From positions 1 through 35,179 of the forward strand of contig SYJV01000063.1 of assembly GCA_005798335.1 (NCBI GenBank): a DNA stretch of 35,179 nt, given 5' to 3'. The notes beneath the pieces were generated by a model. It worked only from the letters and a program-made list of their open reading frames with translations, was not told the DNA's origin and searched no databases. A program made the translations under genes and the position numbers. Below are positions 24,290-31,521 of the stretch, in pieces. This DNA is from Planctomycetaceae bacterium. GTDB taxonomy: Bacteria; Planctomycetota; Planctomycetia; Pirellulales; Pirellulaceae. Positions within the stretch are counted from its first letter, which is position 1. Every line of letters begins with the position of its first letter.

Positions 24290-24655
24290 CCACCTGGCCT
24301 AGCGCACCGAGGTGTTGGCCCATGCGTCTGTAGGGGATATATGGGTTGCGCCTTCCTGGAGCGCGGTGCAGCTTCTCTGAACGAACAGATTTTCTCAATC
24401 CGCCGCCTTTTCGATATCGGATTCATTTGACATTTGCTGTAGATATCCTAGGTTTCAAGTGTCAAATCAAAGTGTTCGCCAGCGGCAAGCGACGTGGCGT
24501 AGTTTGTTGGATCTGCCGAACATTTTGGTACGTTGCGTGAAAGCTCAAGGCAAGCGGCGGTGGCGAAGCCGAGCGGCAGTGAGGTTCACGGTTGGTTATT
24601 CCTATCCTTAGCTTGCGGCAATCGTCGCGGCGGCCTCGCAATCGGAGAGTTTGCA
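24290..24655. other. Intergenic region upstream of flp, with an inverted repeat
   Basis: No gene is supported. It holds an inverted repeat, TTTGACATTTG (24426-24436) and CAAGTGTCAAA (24456-24466), with 10 of 11 bases matching across a 19-nt gap. This is a possible operator or hairpin in the pilin promoter or leader. The 180 nt just before flp include a purine-rich stretch and GGAGAG (24645-24650), which serves as the flp ribosome binding site. Confidence 0.5.
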
Positions 24656-24826
24656 ATGAAGAATTTCGCGTCGAAGATCAATCGTTTCTTGAAGTCGGAA
24701 GACGGCCCAACCGCAGTTGAATATGCGGTGATGCTGGCTCTGATCGTCGTTGTTTGCTTGGGTGCGATCACCTCGATCGGTACCAAGGCAAGCTCGACGT
24801 TCACGTCGGTTGCCGGCCAGCTCTAA
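24656..24826 (+). CDS. flp: Flp/Fap-type pilin, major subunit of the Tad pilus
   Basis: A 56-residue type IVb prepilin. A short leader ends at Gly17, followed by the processing motif G-PTAVEY (Glu5 and Tyr6 of the mature protein), then a long hydrophobic helix (AVMLALIVVVCLGAITSIG) and a Ser/Thr-rich tail. It should be cleaved by the prepilin peptidase encoded downstream (25285-25845) and assembled into adhesive Tad pili. ATG 24656 has GGAGAG five bases upstream and starts the leader; longer frames upstream are not pilin-like. It is the first gene of the Tad locus and is separated from it by a spacer with hairpins. Confidence 0.95.
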   Translation: MKNFASKINRFLKSEDGPTAVEYAVMLALIVVVCLGAITSIGTKASSTFTSVAGQL

Positions 24827-24910
24827 GCGAACCTTTCGCTCCTGGGAAGCCAGTCGCGCTGATGCATTGGATACCGGGAAATAGCTGCTAGCAGCTCTGC
24901 GAGCAAGGTC

Positions 24911-25007
24911 GGCGTTTCTGTTTTGGAAACTTCGCCTCGCGAGCGGGCTCACTTTTTGAAAAAACCAAGTCAAGCGGTCGAAAATCCACTACGGAATTTC
25001 GACCGCT
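24911..25007 (+). terminator. Two hairpins in the flp 3' spacer
   Basis: Hairpin one: GGCGTTTC (24911-24918) pairs with GAAACTTCGCC (24926-24936) with a small bulge; a GC-rich tract and ACTTTTTG (24951-24958) follow. Hairpin two: AGCGGTCGAAA (24973-24983) and TTTCGACCGCT (24997-25007), a perfect 11-bp stem with a 13-nt loop and no T-run. A perfect palindrome, AGCTGCTAGCAGCT, lies just before (24883-24896). They could attenuate read-through or protect the pilin mRNA, making flp more abundant than the genes after it. Confidence 0.55.
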
Positions 25008-25125
25008 AACTTGCATTGATCACACGGCATTGAAACCATCGCTTCGTCTCCACGGTGCTAGCGGAATTCTGATCGCGCCGGTCGCACACCAGAGCTGCGA
25101 ACACTCATTCAAGCGAAGGATAGAA

Positions 25126-25236
25126 ATGATACTAAATTTATTACCAACTGAATCCATTTCCGGATTGTGGGAGATGGTTTGTTGCATCGGCACACTGTTT
25201 GGCGCCGTTGCTGTTTGGCTGTGCAGCATGCGCTAG
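25126..25236 (+). CDS. 36-residue membrane peptide of the Tad locus
   Basis: A short gene encoding MILNLLPTESIS followed by a hydrophobic segment (GLWEMVCCIGTLFGAVAVWLC) and a short SMR end. A good ribosome binding site (AAGGA, eight bases before ATG) supports it. It lies between flp and the prepilin peptidase gene, 48 nt before the latter. The single predicted membrane helix suggests a small inner-membrane component or a second pilin-like subunit, but it lacks a prepilin cleavage site (no G-xxxxEY). Not recognised from any family. Confidence 0.55.
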   Translation: MILNLLPTESISGLWEMVCCIGTLFGAVAVWLCSMR

Positions 25237-25284
25237 TCCGCTGCGATCACAGGCCAGGTAAAGGATCGAACGGGGGAAACGAAA

Positions 25285-25845
25285 ATGTCAGTCGAGCAAA
25301 TTGCCACTCACTTTTGTGAGAACTGGGCCGTCTGGTTCTTGTCGATTACGTTGATTGTGGCTGCAGTAATAGACGGATTGTATCTCAAGGTTCCGAATAA
25401 GATCACTTATCCACTGATAGTCGCGGGTTGGATCTATTGCGGCTGGGTCGGCGGACTGAGCGGCTTTGGAATGAGTGTGCTTGCGACATTCGTAGGGATG
25501 GCAATGCTGTTCTTCCTGCATCTGATCGGTGGCATGGGAGCCGGCGATGTTAAGTTGCTGGCGGGAATCGCAGCCTGGGTAGGCATTGAACATACTTGGT
25601 GGATCTTTGTCACAACGGCCGTAGTGGGCGCGATCATGGCAATGGGCCAAATCGCTTGGTCTGGAAACTGGATCAAGCACTTGGTTCAAGCCAAGTTCAT
25701 CATGAACGAAATTGTCACCGTGCGTAATGCTGACAAGCTTTACGATCTCGCCGCAGAACGGAAACCACGAATGCTACTACTGCCTTACGGAATTCCCATG
25801 ACGATATCCGCGATTGGTTACTTTGCGTGTATGGGTATGCTGTAA
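25285..25845 (+). CDS. cpaA: Tad prepilin peptidase (A24 aspartic protease), CpaA/TadV-like
   Basis: A 186-residue integral membrane aspartyl peptidase that cuts the Flp leader. The two catalytic aspartates of the family are visible: D30 (VAAVIDGLYLKVPN) and D88 in the GAGD motif (GGMGAGDVKLL). Five or six membrane helices can be traced. It lacks the N-terminal methylase domain of PilD, as usual for CpaA/TadV. The start is preceded by GGGGGAAACGAAA. Between the second Asp region and the C-terminal helix is an extended cytoplasmic loop (KHLVQAKFIMNEIVTVRNADKLYDL). Confidence 0.94.
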   Translation: MSVEQIATHFCENWAVWFLSITLIVAAVIDGLYLKVPNKITYPLIVAGWIYCGWVGGLSGFGMSVLATFVGMAMLFFLHLIGGMGAGDVKLLAGIAAWVGIEHTWWIFVTTAVVGAIMAMGQIAWSGNWIKHLVQAKFIMNEIVTVRNADKLYDLAAERKPRMLLLPYGIPMTISAIGYFACMGML

Positions 25846-26190
25846 CGGTTGTGCCGATGAAATCCATTTTAGTGATCGAACCAGCGGCTACCCGTCGAAA
25901 ACTTACATAACGGAACGACCTGTACGCAAGATAGGAAGAATGGCGAAGCGAAGTCGTGAATGTGGATTCTGTGGAGTAGTTCAAATACATCGGGCTTGTC
26001 AGCGAATCTGGAATTCCTGAATTCCAATTTGCTGAAACGCCAATGAACTACTCGATAGTCAACCACAGCGAGAATGTGGATTTCGTCAGCCTGAGAAACT
26101 GGAGTCACAGGCATTCCAAATGTTGCGAGATGTTGGGTCGATAGGATGCGACTCTCCGCATTAGCAGGCTAGCGGCAAGGCAAACTGGCG
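25846..26190. other. Spacer between cpaA and cpaB
   Basis: 345 nt without a supported gene. An open frame around 25940-26020 would encode 26 residues after AGGAAG, but nothing else supports it. The palindrome GGAATTCCTGAATTCC (26010-26025) could be a protein-binding site. A promoter for cpaB may lie here; none is clear. Confidence 0.5.
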
Positions 26191-27291
26191 ATGCGAGCAA
26201 AATCAGTAATTCTGTTGGTAATTGCCCTAGGATGTGGCATGGTCGCATCCGTAGGGATTAGCCAAGTAGTCTTGGACAAGAAGGATAAAGGTGTCGAGCA
26301 AACGATCGACATCTTCGTCGCGGTTAAAGATCTCGACACGCTACAGAAGCTGTCTGCCGAGACCGTCAAGCTGGAAAAATGGCCCAAAGATCGGCTGCCA
26401 GATGGCGCGATTTTGAAATTCGACGATCTTGAAAACAAATACACCAATCAGCGGTTGTATGCTGGCGAGCCCATTCTAGCTCGCAAGCTGATGGATTCGG
26501 CGGACGACGTATCTACCAAGATCCCTAAAGGCTATCGCGTATTTGACCTATCGGTGACCGATCGCAATGGTGGCGTGGGGTACATCAAACCCGGTGACCA
26601 CGTCGATGTCGTCGGAACATTCAATGTACGCGGCACCTCCGAAGGTCGCACTGTAATGCGCAATGTCAAGGTCTTTGGCATCAATGGCAACACGGTTCGC
26701 GAGTCGGACGGCGGCAAAAACGCCAAAGCCTCGACGGTGCAGTTGCTAGTAAAACAAAGCCAGCTCGAAGCCTTGACTTTGGCGAATACCATGGGCGAGC
26801 TGCGATTGAGCCTTAGGCCGCCAGGAGATTCGCAAGACGAGTCAACCGATAACGGCACGGACTTTATGAATTGGCTGAATAAAGCCGAACAGGCAGCCAA
26901 GCCCGCTCCAGCGATCGCAGAAGCTATCCCAGATTTGTTTAAGTTTAACACCGCCGTGTCGAAAGTTGAAGATGACAAGAATCAACTGCTGATTATCACT
27001 CCTAGTGGCGTGACAACTTATAAATGGTCTAAGGACAATGAGATGCCGCGTAAGGAAGAGGAAACATCCTCAACCGGTGGCAATAAAGCACTCAATGGCA
27101 GCGGACAGTTTTCAGGCACCGGTGGATATGCCCCCAATTACCCTGGTGGAGCAGCACCTACGAGTGGCCAGAAAACCACGCCTACGACCGGTAAGAGTAA
27201 GAGTCCCTCGAAAACGACCTTGATCGACGATGAGGCCGCCACCGAGGAAGGGGCCGACACCGACAAGAAACGACCGACCCCAAGCCAATGA
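26191..27291 (+). CDS. cpaB: Tad pilus assembly protein CpaB (RcpC), periplasmic
   Basis: A 366-residue protein with one N-terminal membrane helix (residues about 5-25). Next comes a SAF-like domain (EQTIDIFVAVKDLDTLQKLSAE and LYAGEPILARKLM), then the conserved KGYRVFDLSVTDRNGGVGYIKPGDHVDVVGTF block of CpaB/RcpC. The last 90 residues are low-complexity, rich in Gly, Pro, Thr and Lys. CpaB is thought to work in the periplasm with the CpaC secretin. Start ATG follows AAGGC about 12 bases upstream. Confidence 0.94.
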   Translation: MRAKSVILLVIALGCGMVASVGISQVVLDKKDKGVEQTIDIFVAVKDLDTLQKLSAETVKLEKWPKDRLPDGAILKFDDLENKYTNQRLYAGEPILARKLMDSADDVSTKIPKGYRVFDLSVTDRNGGVGYIKPGDHVDVVGTFNVRGTSEGRTVMRNVKVFGINGNTVRESDGGKNAKASTVQLLVKQSQLEALTLANTMGELRLSLRPPGDSQDESTDNGTDFMNWLNKAEQAAKPAPAIAEAIPDLFKFNTAVSKVEDDKNQLLIITPSGVTTYKWSKDNEMPRKEEETSSTGGNKALNGSGQFSGTGGYAPNYPGGAAPTSGQKTTPTTGKSKSPSKTTLIDDEAATEEGADTDKKRPTPSQ

Positions 27292-27432
27292 ACTTTGAAT
27301 TGAACTTTGCTCGAACCTCATTGCGAGCTTCGAGATTGTACGACACGATACGATTGGACCGCAGGTGAGACGAAAACGAATCATGGATGATTTTCCGTTC
27401 GTCTCACTGAACAAGAACAAGGATGTCAGCGG

Positions 27433-29049
27433 ATGTCTGTCACACGCAGATCCAAGAATCGGTTACTAGCCCTGGCGCTCGCGGGCGCCAGCGCGCTGTT
27501 GAGTGGTACCACACTTGCGCAGAGCGGCGCAGTCTCCCAGTGGTCACTGCCTGATACTCCGGTCAAATTGGTCTCTACCGATCGGCGACAGTCAATCCAA
27601 ATGATTGTCAATTCCAGTCGTGAAGTGACAGCGGAAAAGCCGTTCAAGCGAGTGCGCATTCAGAATCCAAATATGGTTTCGGCGATTCCTTTGGAAGGGG
27701 GCAATCGTTTGCAGATTTCCGCGATCGCAACCGGCGTGACCCAAGTCGATTTGGTGGAAGCGGACGATTCGGTACACACGGTCGAAGTGATGGTGCTGGG
27801 CGATGTACGCGAACTCGAGGCGATCCTGCGAACGCAGTTTCCTTCAGCACATCTGCAAGTAATGCCCGTCCAACAAGGTTGCATTATCTCCGGTGTGGTG
27901 ACACGTGACGCCGACGTTGAACAAGTGATCACGATTGCAGAACTCTTTTTTCCGACGGTAGTGAACAAAGTCCAAGTGGCTGGTGTGCACACAGTTCAAC
28001 TTGAGACTCAAATCATGGAAGTCTCGCGCACAAAATTGCGCGAATTGGGAATCGACTGGGCACTCAGTAACGGCAACGACTTCGTTTCGCAAACGGTATC
28101 TGGGTTGATCGCCAATACAACCACGGCCTCTGGCTTGACCACCGCCGGTAACGAGACGTTCAAGATCGGAGTCGTGCAGGGCAGCACTCAATTCTTTAAA
28201 GTGCTTCGTGCCTTGAACCAAAATAACCTAATCAAAGTTCTCGCCAATCCCACATTGACTGCCGTGGATGGACGCCCCGCCAGCTTTAATTCCGGCGGTG
28301 AGTTTCCTGTGATTGTGCCGTCTGGTCTTGGACAAGTAGCAGTACAATTCCGCGAATTCGGAACGCGTGTGGACTTCGTCGCGAAGGTTCGCGGCGAAGG
28401 TAAAATCTGGTTGGAAGTCCGCCCTTACGTCAGCGAAATCGACCCGACTAGGTCGGTGACGATCAGCGGAATTAGCGTGCCAGGGTTGCGCAGCCGGTTC
28501 TTGGAAACTGGAGTTGAAATGCAAGCCGGACAAACTCTTGTGTTAGGCGGGTTGCTCCAGTCGCGAACCGAAGTGGTCAGCACTGGGCTTCCGTGGTTCA
28601 AGGACCAACCATACATCGGAGCATTGTTTCGACGTAACTCCGAAGTCCAGAACGAAGTCGAATTGCTGATCACGGTTACTCCCAACTTCGCTGGTCCACT
28701 GGATCCGCACGAATTACCGGGAGGTGGTCCAGGCTTAAATACGCAAAGCCCCACCGATCGCGAATTCTACTGGCGCGGCTACATGGAGTCGCCACGAGTT
28801 GACAACAATTGCCAGACTTGTGGTCCAGGCTTTGCGCAGGGAGCCACAGATGGTCGTGTGATGATGACTCAGTCGGATATCCCCATGCCAGCCGGAAATT
28901 TTGGTTCGTCGTCGATGAGTCCCGCGCCGGTCACTACCAGCGTCGGTCCCAACGCACCGCGATTTGCTGAACAATACAATTATCCCAATGGTACTGGTCC
29001 CGTCGGTGGCACCGCGCAATTGCCTGGAGGTAGTGCAGCCATTCGGTAA
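27433..29049 (+). CDS. cpaC: Tad pilus secretin CpaC (RcpA)
   Basis: Outer-membrane secretin through which the Flp pilus passes. Signal peptide (about 1-30, ending TLAQS), an N-terminal pilus-assembly/BON-like region (about 40-200), then the secretin domain (about 205-415) with VLANPTLTAVDGRPASFNSGGE, GTRVDFVAKV, LRSRFLETGVEMQAGQTLVLGGLL and the signature GLPWFKDQPYIGALFRR. The C-terminal 115 residues are Gly-, Pro- and Asn-rich and likely disordered, with one CQTC pair. 538 residues. It follows cpaB after 141 nt. It is not lipidated: no lipobox is present. Confidence 0.95.
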   Translation: MSVTRRSKNRLLALALAGASALLSGTTLAQSGAVSQWSLPDTPVKLVSTDRRQSIQMIVNSSREVTAEKPFKRVRIQNPNMVSAIPLEGGNRLQISAIATGVTQVDLVEADDSVHTVEVMVLGDVRELEAILRTQFPSAHLQVMPVQQGCIISGVVTRDADVEQVITIAELFFPTVVNKVQVAGVHTVQLETQIMEVSRTKLRELGIDWALSNGNDFVSQTVSGLIANTTTASGLTTAGNETFKIGVVQGSTQFFKVLRALNQNNLIKVLANPTLTAVDGRPASFNSGGEFPVIVPSGLGQVAVQFREFGTRVDFVAKVRGEGKIWLEVRPYVSEIDPTRSVTISGISVPGLRSRFLETGVEMQAGQTLVLGGLLQSRTEVVSTGLPWFKDQPYIGALFRRNSEVQNEVELLITVTPNFAGPLDPHELPGGGPGLNTQSPTDREFYWRGYMESPRVDNNCQTCGPGFAQGATDGRVMMTQSDIPMPAGNFGSSSMSPAPVTTSVGPNAPRFAEQYNYPNGTGPVGGTAQLPGGSAAIR

Positions 29050-29145
29050 TCCCCGATAACGATTTGTAAACGGTAATACCCAACGGTGTTGTACCTTGAC
29101 CGCCAAGCTGCAATATCAAGCCATGGAATAGACAGTTAGCCAAGT

Positions 29146-30378
29146 ATGAGTAACGTTTTACGAATTGCTATTGTCGATCCTCGCGACGACACACGTGAAA
29201 AACTCAAAGCCATGCTCCTGAGCTTGGATATCGTGTGGCTGGAAGCAGAGTGTTCTCGGTACGAATTCTTCCCGGACGTCATCGCCCAAGCGAATCCTGA
29301 TGTCGGAGTGGTTTGCTTGGATTCGGACTCCGATAAATCGTTGCAACTGCTCGAACGGATGCGCGGCGAATCGCCCGATGTCGCCATGCTGGTGGTCAGC
29401 AGTTCGAACGATGGTCAGTTAATTCTGCGAGCCATGCGCGCCGGTGCCAAGGAATTTATCACGCTGCCGGCCAGTCTCGAGGACTTGCTGAGTGCGTTGC
29501 AGCGCATCGCAGACATCAAATTCGGTGGCTCGGAAGGCAAGAACCGCAGCTCGCGCATCATCGCGGTTGCGGGCGCATCCGGCGGTGTCGGCTGCACCAG
29601 CATCGCGGTGAACCTGGGTTGTATCCTGGCCAAGAACCCAAGCAATACCGTTGCCTTGGTCGACTTGGATCTGGCCATTGGCGATGCAGACGTATTTCTG
29701 GATGCGATACCCGATTACAGTTTGGTGGACGTCACGCAGAACGTCGCTCGTTTGGATTTTCAATTACTCAAACGTTCACTGACGAAACACAGTTCGGGAC
29801 TCTATCTCCTGCCTCGACCTGTACAGTTGCAAGATGTCAAGCTGATTAATCCCGATTCGCTGCGACGAGTCTTTGGGTTGCTGAAGGCTACTTTTACGCA
29901 CATCGTGATCGACATCTCCAAAGCTTTCACGGAAAGCGACCTCACGGCGCTCGAATTGGCCAACGATGTCATTATCGTCGCGCAGCTCAACTTGCCCTGC
30001 CTGAGGAACTTGGTTCGCCTGATGATGTCTTTCGACGAAATCGAGGGCCTGAAGGACTGCGTCAAAGTCGTCATCAACCGCGTTGGACTTGAGAGCGGCC
30101 AAATCAAACTCAAGAAAGCCCGAGAGACAATCGGTCGCGATATCTACTTTCAGATTCCCAACGATTACCGGACGATGGTGGAAGTTCGCAACAACGGAGT
30201 TCCACTCATTGAACAAGCGCCCAAGGCACCAATCACAGTCGCCATGCAACAGCTCTCCGATATGCTGCTTGGCAAGACCAGCGCCGAAGCCGATGCGGAA
30301 TCCGAAGCAGCCTCTTCATCCGGCAGCTCCTGGCGCGGTTTCTGGCCCGGCAAAGCCGTCAAACCCAAAACCAAATGA
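29146..30378 (+). CDS. cpaE: Tad pilus localisation ATPase CpaE/TadZ-like
   Basis: A receiver-like N-terminal domain (about residues 5-120, with DPRDDTREKL and MRAGAKEFITLPAS) precedes a MinD/ParA-type domain. The nucleotide loop reads GASGGVGCTS (143-152), so both lysines of the deviant Walker A are lost (S145 and C150); atypical loops are known in TadZ. ALVDLDLAIGDADVFL gives the switch I and Walker B area. The protein should mark the pole or site where Tad pili assemble. The C-terminal 30 residues are Ser-rich. It is the last Tad gene here; cpaF, tadB and tadC are absent. Confidence 0.93.
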   Translation: MSNVLRIAIVDPRDDTREKLKAMLLSLDIVWLEAECSRYEFFPDVIAQANPDVGVVCLDSDSDKSLQLLERMRGESPDVAMLVVSSSNDGQLILRAMRAGAKEFITLPASLEDLLSALQRIADIKFGGSEGKNRSSRIIAVAGASGGVGCTSIAVNLGCILAKNPSNTVALVDLDLAIGDADVFLDAIPDYSLVDVTQNVARLDFQLLKRSLTKHSSGLYLLPRPVQLQDVKLINPDSLRRVFGLLKATFTHIVIDISKAFTESDLTALELANDVIIVAQLNLPCLRNLVRLMMSFDEIEGLKDCVKVVINRVGLESGQIKLKKARETIGRDIYFQIPNDYRTMVEVRNNGVPLIEQAPKAPITVAMQQLSDMLLGKTSAEADAESEAASSSGSSWRGFWPGKAVKPKTK

Positions 30379-30465
30379 AGTGATCTTAGGGTAACGATTG
30401 GCAGGAATGATCCTCGCGATTCCCTTTGGGTGATTCTGGAAATCGGCATTTCACATCAAAATTGC

Positions 30466-30489
30466 CTGCCAAGCTATAACGCCTGGCAG
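30466..30489. terminator. Possible bidirectional hairpin between cpaE and the small Gly-rich gene
   Basis: CTGCCA (30466-30471) and TGGCAG (30484-30489) pair over 6 bp around a 12-nt loop, in the gap between two convergent genes. A further TTGGCAGG (about 30399-30406) can pair with CCTGCCAA (30465-30472), giving alternative structures. There is no clear T-run, so termination is only a guess. Confidence 0.35.
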
Positions 30490-30515
30490 CAGGTTCTGTG
30501 AATCTATCTCGGCAG

Positions 30516-30761
30516 CTAGACGTATAGGTCGAGCTTGCCAGCGCCTCCACCGCCTCCTTCAGCTTTGCCAGCTCCACCGCCACCTCCCCAGGCTTCTTCG
30601 GTGGTTTCGCTTAGATCGAGCTCATCGGTCGCGGTTGCTGCTGGCCCGTCCGCGCCTTCGGCGGTCTCGTCTTGTTCAATCAATTGGGCAGGACTGATCG
30701 TTGCGGTCTTCAATGGTAGATAGGGAATCGATGCTGACGTACACGAAGTACAAAGGGCCAT
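30516..30761 (-). CDS. Small Gly-rich protein of unknown function
   Basis: An 81-residue protein with excellent start signals: GGAGG six bases before ATG. The N-terminus has a CxxC (MALCTSCTS), the middle is acidic (LIEQDETAEGADG, ELDLSETTEEAW), and the C-terminus has two GGGGGAGK repeats ending in LDLYV. No signal peptide or membrane helix. The layout, an acidic leader followed by a short Gly-rich repeat end, is reminiscent of secreted or modified peptide precursors, but no modification or export gene adjoins it, so this is only a possibility. Convergent with cpaE and divergent from the Dabb gene. Confidence 0.65.
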   Translation of the reverse strand: MALCTSCTSASIPYLPLKTATISPAQLIEQDETAEGADGPAATATDELDLSETTEEAWGGGGGAGKAEGGGGGAGKLDLYV

Positions 30762-31132
30762 GTTTTACCTCCAGGCGAGTTTTGCAAGGAACAAAAACAA
30801 GTTAACTGCAATAGAAAACATGGGATATTTTTGAGGCTTAGTCAAACAAATCCACGAGAACTTGGCAGGACGACCAGGGAACAAGTAACGCGTTCCCGTT
30901 ACTTCCCTACAATCGGCATGACCGGTCGTATTTTTGGTGCGACCATATTTGCAAGTCGGCGAGTTTCCAGCGGCCAAGGATGCTACGCCGGAAAATGGTT
31001 CCAGAATGCGAGCCATGGTCACAGCAGGAAAGCCGATCTTCGACTACAATTCGACGCGTCTGCGGCGCCGTGAAGCTGACCGCATTGTTGACTCCTAGTT
31101 TTATTGAAATGTTCTCTCTGGGGCGGTTTGCT
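30762..31132. other. Divergent intergenic region, small Gly-rich gene / Dabb gene
   Basis: 371 nt that should hold the promoters for two divergent genes. No RNA gene or strong palindrome seen. Short open frames across it lack start signals and recognisable domains. Confidence 0.5.
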
Positions 31133-31444
31133 ATGCGTATAGCGCATCATGTGTATTTTACGTTGATCGACAGCTCAAAAAGCAAGGTAGAGGAGCAGTT
31201 AGCTGCGTGTAAGAAATTCTTGGACAATCACAGCGGAGTTGAGTTATTCGACATTGGAGTATTGAATCCCGATCTCGCTCGGCCAGTAAATGATCGAGCT
31301 TACGACGTCAGCTTGCACGTGGTGTTTACCGACAAGGCGGCTCATGATAGATATCAGACGGACCCTCGTCACTTGCAGTTTATCGCGCAGCAGAAACCCA
31401 ATTGGAAACAAGTGCGAGTGTTTGACTCCGACTTGTGCGAATGA
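31133..31444 (+). CDS. Dabb (stress-responsive alpha/beta barrel) domain protein
   Basis: A 103-residue protein with the dimeric ferredoxin-like Dabb fold: MRIAHHVYFTLIDSSKSKVEEQLAACKKFL, then FDIGVLNPDLARPVNDRAYDVSLHVVFTDKAAHDRYQTDPRHLQFI. The His early in strand 1 and the YDVSLHVVFTD strand followed by YQTDPRHLQF are typical. Function in bacteria is mostly unknown. I chose ATG 31133, since Dabb proteins begin right at the first strand; ATG 31109 would add eight residues. It precedes the beta-propeller gene by about 77 nt. Confidence 0.85.
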   Translation: MRIAHHVYFTLIDSSKSKVEEQLAACKKFLDNHSGVELFDIGVLNPDLARPVNDRAYDVSLHVVFTDKAAHDRYQTDPRHLQFIAQQKPNWKQVRVFDSDLCE

Positions 31445-31521
31445 AATTGCGAGTTGCATCACCGGGCAAACCCACTTTCCCATAAAGCGATGATTCACAG
31501 GTGTTATTTCAGGCGAAGAAC

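Noticed and set aside
24490-24506. Possible -24/-12 promoter (TGGCGTAGTTTGTTGG) before flp
   Set aside because: Only the GG of the -24 element and part of the -12 fit; spacing and the GC doublet do not match.
25933-26020. 26-residue frame starting MAKRSRECGFCG after AGGAAG
   Set aside because: Too short, Cys content not in a known pattern, and no other support.
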